Shown here: positions 5,550-8,110 of the stretch, in pieces
How the letters are laid out: every line of letters starts with the position of its first letter
How positions within the stretch are numbered: the first letter of the stretch is position 1
From: Acidimicrobiia bacterium
Lineage (GTDB): Bacteria; Actinomycetota; Acidimicrobiia; IMCC26256; PALSA-555
Length of the DNA: 8,110 nt
Assembly: GCA_022865365.1 (NCBI GenBank)
Contig: JALHSW010000080.1
Location: forward strand, 1 to 8,110
Direction of reading: 5' to 3'
Notes under the pieces: model-generated
The model's input: the letters and a program-made list of their open reading frames with translations, nothing else
Databases searched by the model: none
Told to the model about the DNA's origin: nothing
Made by a program: the position numbers and the translations under genes

Positions 5550-6389
5550 CTAGCAGGATTCGGCCGTTCCTGCCACGCTCCGTGGTCGAAAGATACCGGC
5601 CCGCCCCGAGGGCTCTGCGGAGCGCCGGGTGCTGAGCACGGCCGCTGCGGCCACCGCGGCCGTCTCGGCTCGGAGGACGTGGGGCCCGAGAGACAGACGG
5701 GGCAACGGCCTGGCGAGTGTCCCCTCCAGCACGTGCAGATCCTCGGGCGCCAACCCGCCCTCGGGACCGACCACCAGCAGCCAACCGCCGGCACCGGGGT
5801 CGGCCGGATCCGGCGCAGGGAGGTCGTCACGCTCGGCAATGACGAGCCCCGAACGCCCGGCGAGCGCGGCCAACGGGGCGACGGCTGCGATCCGGGGCAA
5901 TCTGGCCCGGCGGCACTGCATCGCCGCCTCGCGGGCGACGCGCTCGAGCCGAACGGCTGTGGCGCCGGACCGCTCGGCGCGCGGCCGGACGGTCGAGCGG
6001 GTCGCCACCACGGGCAGGATCTCGTCGACGCCCAGCTCGGTGAGCTGACGCACGACGGTCTCGGGCTTGACCCCCTTCGTCAGCGCGAACGCGACCGCGA
6101 GCCCCGGAGCGGGGACCGGCTCGGTCCGTGACGGACTGGTCGCGGTGAGCGTCAGTGCACGGTCGTCGACGTCGCTCACCAGGTACGGGCGCCAGTGGCC
6201 CCGGCCATCGGCTGCCGTGACAGCCTCGCCAACCTGCAGGCGGCGAACCCGCACGAGGTGATGCCCGTCGGATCCGGCGACGAGCAGCGTGTCGGGCAGG
6301 TTCGTGACGGGGAGGTTCGTGACGGGGAGGTTCGTTTCGACGAGAACGTGCGCCGCGGCCGGGAACGCGGCGGCGAAGGTCGGCTCCAC
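5550..6389 (-). CDS. rsmE: 16S rRNA (uracil(1498)-N3)-methyltransferase RsmE
   Basis: RsmE is a SPOUT-class, S-adenosylmethionine-dependent enzyme that methylates N3 of U1498 in 16S rRNA of the 30S subunit. The 279-residue product has an N-terminal PUA-like domain with HHLVRVRRLQVGEAV (43-57). The knotted methyltransferase domain follows: KGVKPETVVRQLTELGV (105-121), GPEGG (208-212) and LGPHVLRAETA (234-244). Compared with well-known RsmE sequences, His237 replaces the usual Arg of LGPRVLR, and AMQC (156-159) stands for the common EQS region. The N-terminus holds a repeated NLPVT pentapeptide (20-30) that makes it longer than usual. The only credible start is the GTG at 6389, 8 nt after the dnaJ stop, with no strong Shine-Dalgarno, so it probably depends on coupling. 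The C-terminus (about 255-279) is poorly conserved Arg/Ser-rich sequence. Confidence 0.95.
   Translation of the reverse strand: MEPTFAAAFPAAAHVLVETNLPVTNLPVTNLPDTLLVAGSDGHHLVRVRRLQVGEAVTAADGRGHWRPYLVSDVDDRALTLTATSPSRTEPVPAPGLAVAFALTKGVKPETVVRQLTELGVDEILPVVATRSTVRPRAERSGATAVRLERVAREAAMQCRRARLPRIAAVAPLAALAGRSGLVIAERDDLPAPDPADPGAGGWLLVVGPEGGLAPEDLHVLEGTLARPLPRLSLGPHVLRAETAAVAAAAVLSTRRSAEPSGRAGIFRPRSVAGTAESC
6298..6335 (-). repeat. 15-bp tandem repeat, about 2.5 copies, in the 5' part of rsmE
   Basis: The unit at 6298-6312 is repeated exactly at 6313-6327, and the first eight bases recur at 6328-6335. It is in frame and encodes NLPVT-NLPVT-NLP near the N-terminus of RsmE, before the conserved PUA-like core. 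Copy number could change without breaking the frame. Confidence 0.9.
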
Positions 6390-6397
6390 CGGAAGGA

Positions 6398-7501
6398 CTA
6401 CTTCAAGGCTGAGCGCAGGCGTTTCAGCACGCTCTTGTCGGGCGGCAGGACGTCTTCTCCGCGCGCCTCGGCGAGCTGTCGCCAGAGCACGGCTTCGTCG
6501 TCGTCGAGTCGGCTGGGGACCTCGACCTCGACGCGCACCAGCAAGTCGCCGCGGCCCCGACCGCGCAGTGAGGGTACCCCCTCATGCTTGATGCGGAAGA
6601 TCTGCCCCGGCTGCGTTCCGGCCGGGACATTCAACTCGTGCGCTCCCTCGAGCGTGGGTACCTGCAGCGGCACCCCGAGGACAGCCTGTGCCACGGAGAT
6701 GCGGCACGCGTGCACGAGGTCGTCGCCACGCCGCTCGAAGTCGGGATGTGGTTGCACCCGCACGTTGACGAAGAGGTCGCCCGGCTGCCCACCTCGTGGA
6801 GCCGCCGGCCCCCGGCCCGACAAGCGCAACCGCTGACCGTCGTCGACACCCCCGGGTACCTCCACCTCGATCGTTCGATCGGCGAGCACACGTCCGTCGC
6901 CGCGACAGTCGCGACACTGCGACAGGATTCTGCGCCCGGTGCCTTCGCACACCGCGCACGGTGACGCCGTCACGATCTGGCCGAGGATCGAACGCCGGAC
7001 CTGGCGCACCTCGCCCACGCCTTCACAAACATCACAGCGCGACGGAGACGTTCCCGGCTCGCAACCGGAACCGACGCAGCGCGCACAGGCGACCGGGATC
7101 CGGGCTTCGATCGGGGCTGTGACACCGAACGCGGCCTCGTGGATGGTGAGCTCGACCGTGGCCTCGGCGTCGGGGCCCCGCGCGGGACCGGCCGGGCCGC
7201 GGCGCCCGAACGCGTCGCCGGTGAAGAACGCGTCGAACAAACCGCCGAACCCGAACGGGTCACCACTCGGCGCGCCACCACGCGGACCCCCGTCGCCGAA
7301 GGTGTCGTAGCGGCGGCGGCGTTCCGGGTCGCCGAGCGCCTCGTACGCGACGCTGAGCTCCTTGAATCGCTCCTCGGCGTGGGCGTCACCAGGGTTGTTG
7401 TCGGGGTGGTGCTGGCGCGCGAGGTCGCGGAATGCGCGCTTGATCTCGGCGTCGGTGCAGCTCCGCGGGAGACCCAGGACCTCGTAGTGGTCGCGACTCA
7501 T
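6398..7501 (-). CDS. dnaJ: Type I chaperone DnaJ (DnaJ2-like, paired with HrcA)
   Basis: DnaJ delivers clients to DnaK and stimulates its ATPase. The 367-residue product is a complete type I J-protein. The J domain (1-67) has HPD at 32-34; a short Gly/Phe-rich segment (70-99) follows. The zinc-finger domain has four CxxCxGxG modules at C139/C142, C156/C159, C182/C185 and C196/C199, all cysteines present. C-terminal client-binding domains extend to about 330. Actinobacteria commonly carry two dnaJ genes, one with dnaK–grpE and one directly after hrcA; the position here fits the second. The ATG overlaps the hrcA stop as ATGA, so translation is probably coupled. Control by HrcA at a CIRCE operator upstream of hrcA is expected for this family, but that region lies beyond the window. 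Confidence 0.98.
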   Translation of the reverse strand: MSRDHYEVLGLPRSCTDAEIKRAFRDLARQHHPDNNPGDAHAEERFKELSVAYEALGDPERRRRYDTFGDGGPRGGAPSGDPFGFGGLFDAFFTGDAFGRRGPAGPARGPDAEATVELTIHEAAFGVTAPIEARIPVACARCVGSGCEPGTSPSRCDVCEGVGEVRQVRRSILGQIVTASPCAVCEGTGRRILSQCRDCRGDGRVLADRTIEVEVPGGVDDGQRLRLSGRGPAAPRGGQPGDLFVNVRVQPHPDFERRGDDLVHACRISVAQAVLGVPLQVPTLEGAHELNVPAGTQPGQIFRIKHEGVPSLRGRGRGDLLVRVEVEVPSRLDDDEAVLWRQLAEARGEDVLPPDKSVLKRLRSALK

Positions 7502-8110
7502 GACAGGTGCCGCCCGAGCTGCTGCGAGACGATCGAGACGGCCGCGAGCGCATGGCGGTAGTCCATGCGGGTCGGACCGAGCACGCCGACGACGCCGGCC
7601 GACTGGCCGTCGACCTCGTACGGAGCGAGGACGATCGAGCAGTCACGGAGATCGTCGAGGCTGTTCTCCGAACCGATGCTGACCGTGAGGCCACGGTCGA
7701 GGAGTTCACGCACGAGCGACACCACGACGACCTGGTGCTCGAGCATCTCGAGCAGGCGCGCCGCCCGCTCGTTGGTCGAGAACGCCGACTGCTCTGCTGC
7801 GAGGCGGCTCGCACCGCCGATGTACACCGGCTCGGTGGTCTCATCGAGCGAGCGGGTGATGAGGGCGTCGCGCGCGGCGCTCACCAACGCGTCGACCTCG
7901 GGATTGCCCGTGGACGCGACGGCGGGCAGCGGGCCCCACGGCACACCGCGGAGCTTCTCCTCGAGTGCAGCCGTCGCGGCGCTGATCCGCGCTTCGTCGA
8001 TGTCGGTGCCGAGCGTGAGCAGCTCCTTCTCGACCACGCCGTTCGAGAGCACCAGCACGACGAGCACACCGTGGGGCTGCAGCTGCACGAGCTGCACGCT
8101 GCGGATGTAG
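7498..8110 (-). CDS. hrcA: Heat-inducible transcription repressor HrcA, N-terminus cut by window edge
   Basis: HrcA represses chaperone genes by binding CIRCE operators and is itself kept active by GroEL in studied bacteria. The 203 residues present are the dimerisation and C-terminal part. Family sequences seen are YIGGASRL, a DLRDCSIVLAPYEV segment and the near-terminal GVLGPTRMDYRHAL. The reading frame is open through the right edge (upstream codons give YIRSVQLVQLQ), so the GTG at 8097 is internal and not a start. The winged-helix DNA-binding N-terminus, promoter and any CIRCE element lie outside. It overlaps dnaJ by 4 nt (ATGA), the classic hrcA–dnaJ arrangement of GC-rich Gram-positives. 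Confidence 0.96.
   Translation of the reverse strand, partial: YIRSVQLVQLQPHGVLVVLVLSNGVVEKELLTLGTDIDEARISAATAALEEKLRGVPWGPLPAVASTGNPEVDALVSAARDALITRSLDETTEPVYIGGASRLAAEQSAFSTNERAARLLEMLEHQVVVVSLVRELLDRGLTVSIGSENSLDDLRDCSIVLAPYEVDGQSAGVVGVLGPTRMDYRHALAAVSIVSQQLGRHLS

Larger units (their letters stand above)
1176..8110 (-). other. Probable eight-gene operon hrcA–dnaJ–rsmE–bldD–phoH–ybeY–CBS protein–era
   Basis: All eight genes share one strand. Junctions in order are a 4-nt overlap (ATGA), an 8-nt gap, a 33-nt gap, a 34-nt gap, a 4-nt overlap (GTGA), a 14-nt overlap and a 1-nt overlap (TGATG). I see no convincing internal terminator. The first visible gap of more than 40 nt is the 138-nt spacer after era. 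Co-transcription is inferred from spacing; internal promoters, for instance inside rsmE ahead of the regulator gene, are not excluded. Confidence 0.75.

Noticed and set aside
5490..5600. BldD autoregulatory box upstream of the BldD-like gene
   Set aside because: I compared this stretch with the consensus on both strands and found no match as good as the one near coxB.
5513..5839. Minus-strand frame of 108 codons across the rsmE end and the BldD-like gene start
   Set aside because: It overlaps the conserved RsmE knot (GPEGG and LGPHVLRAETA) in another frame and has no motif of its own.
4989..6131. Plus-strand open frame of 380 codons opposite the BldD-like gene and rsmE
   Set aside because: The minus-strand frames encode recognisable families; this one has no motif and spans two real genes.
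7498..8110. CIRCE operator for HrcA
   Set aside because: Only the 3' part of hrcA is present; no TTAGCACTC-type inverted repeat was found in the window, and the expected site is beyond the right edge.

Overview
The window is GC-rich, almost every codon ends in G or C, and all nine genes lie on the minus strand. A BldD-type regulator, an hrcA–dnaJ pair and the gene order hrcA–dnaJ–rsmE–…–phoH–ybeY–CBS protein–era all point to an actinobacterium. As I recall it, the same backbone order occurs in Mycobacterium tuberculosis (hrcA–dnaJ2–rsmE … phoH1–ybeY–Rv2366c … era). The caa3-like CoxB and general protein style would suit a deep-branching class such as Acidimicrobiia, but that assignment is inference.

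Layout in the direction of transcription (high to low coordinates). (1) 8110–7498: the C-terminal part of hrcA, the heat-shock repressor, cut by the window edge. (2) 7501–6398: dnaJ, a type I J-protein. (3) 6389–5550: rsmE, a 16S rRNA m3U1498 methyltransferase. (4) 5516–5025: a BldD-family regulator with an intact-looking c-di-GMP-binding signature. (5) 4990–3956: phoH, a PhoH/YbeZ NTPase. (6) 3959–3387: ybeY, a metallo-endoribonuclease. (7) 3400–2078: a CNNM/CorC-type membrane protein with paired CBS domains. (8) 2078–1176: era, a ribosome-assembly GTPase. Gaps within this block are at most 34 nt. Four junctions overlap (ATGA, GTGA, a 14-nt overlap and TGATG), so hrcA to era probably forms one translationally coupled operon. 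(9) After a 138-nt spacer with a possible promoter comes coxB (1037 to the left edge): a lipoprotein-type cytochrome oxidase subunit II with a CuA site and a fused cytochrome c domain, cut at its C-terminus.

Functionally, the operon joins protein quality control (HrcA, DnaJ) to ribosome maturation and RNA quality control (RsmE, PhoH, YbeY, Era). A BldD homologue, potentially a second-messenger sensor, sits in the middle. coxB belongs to the respiratory chain and is probably a separate transcription unit. I see no tRNA, rRNA, CRISPR, insertion sequence or phage gene. The only gene-free stretch is 1038–1175. Three short in-frame tandem repeats lie at the ends of rsmE, ybeY and the CBS protein gene.
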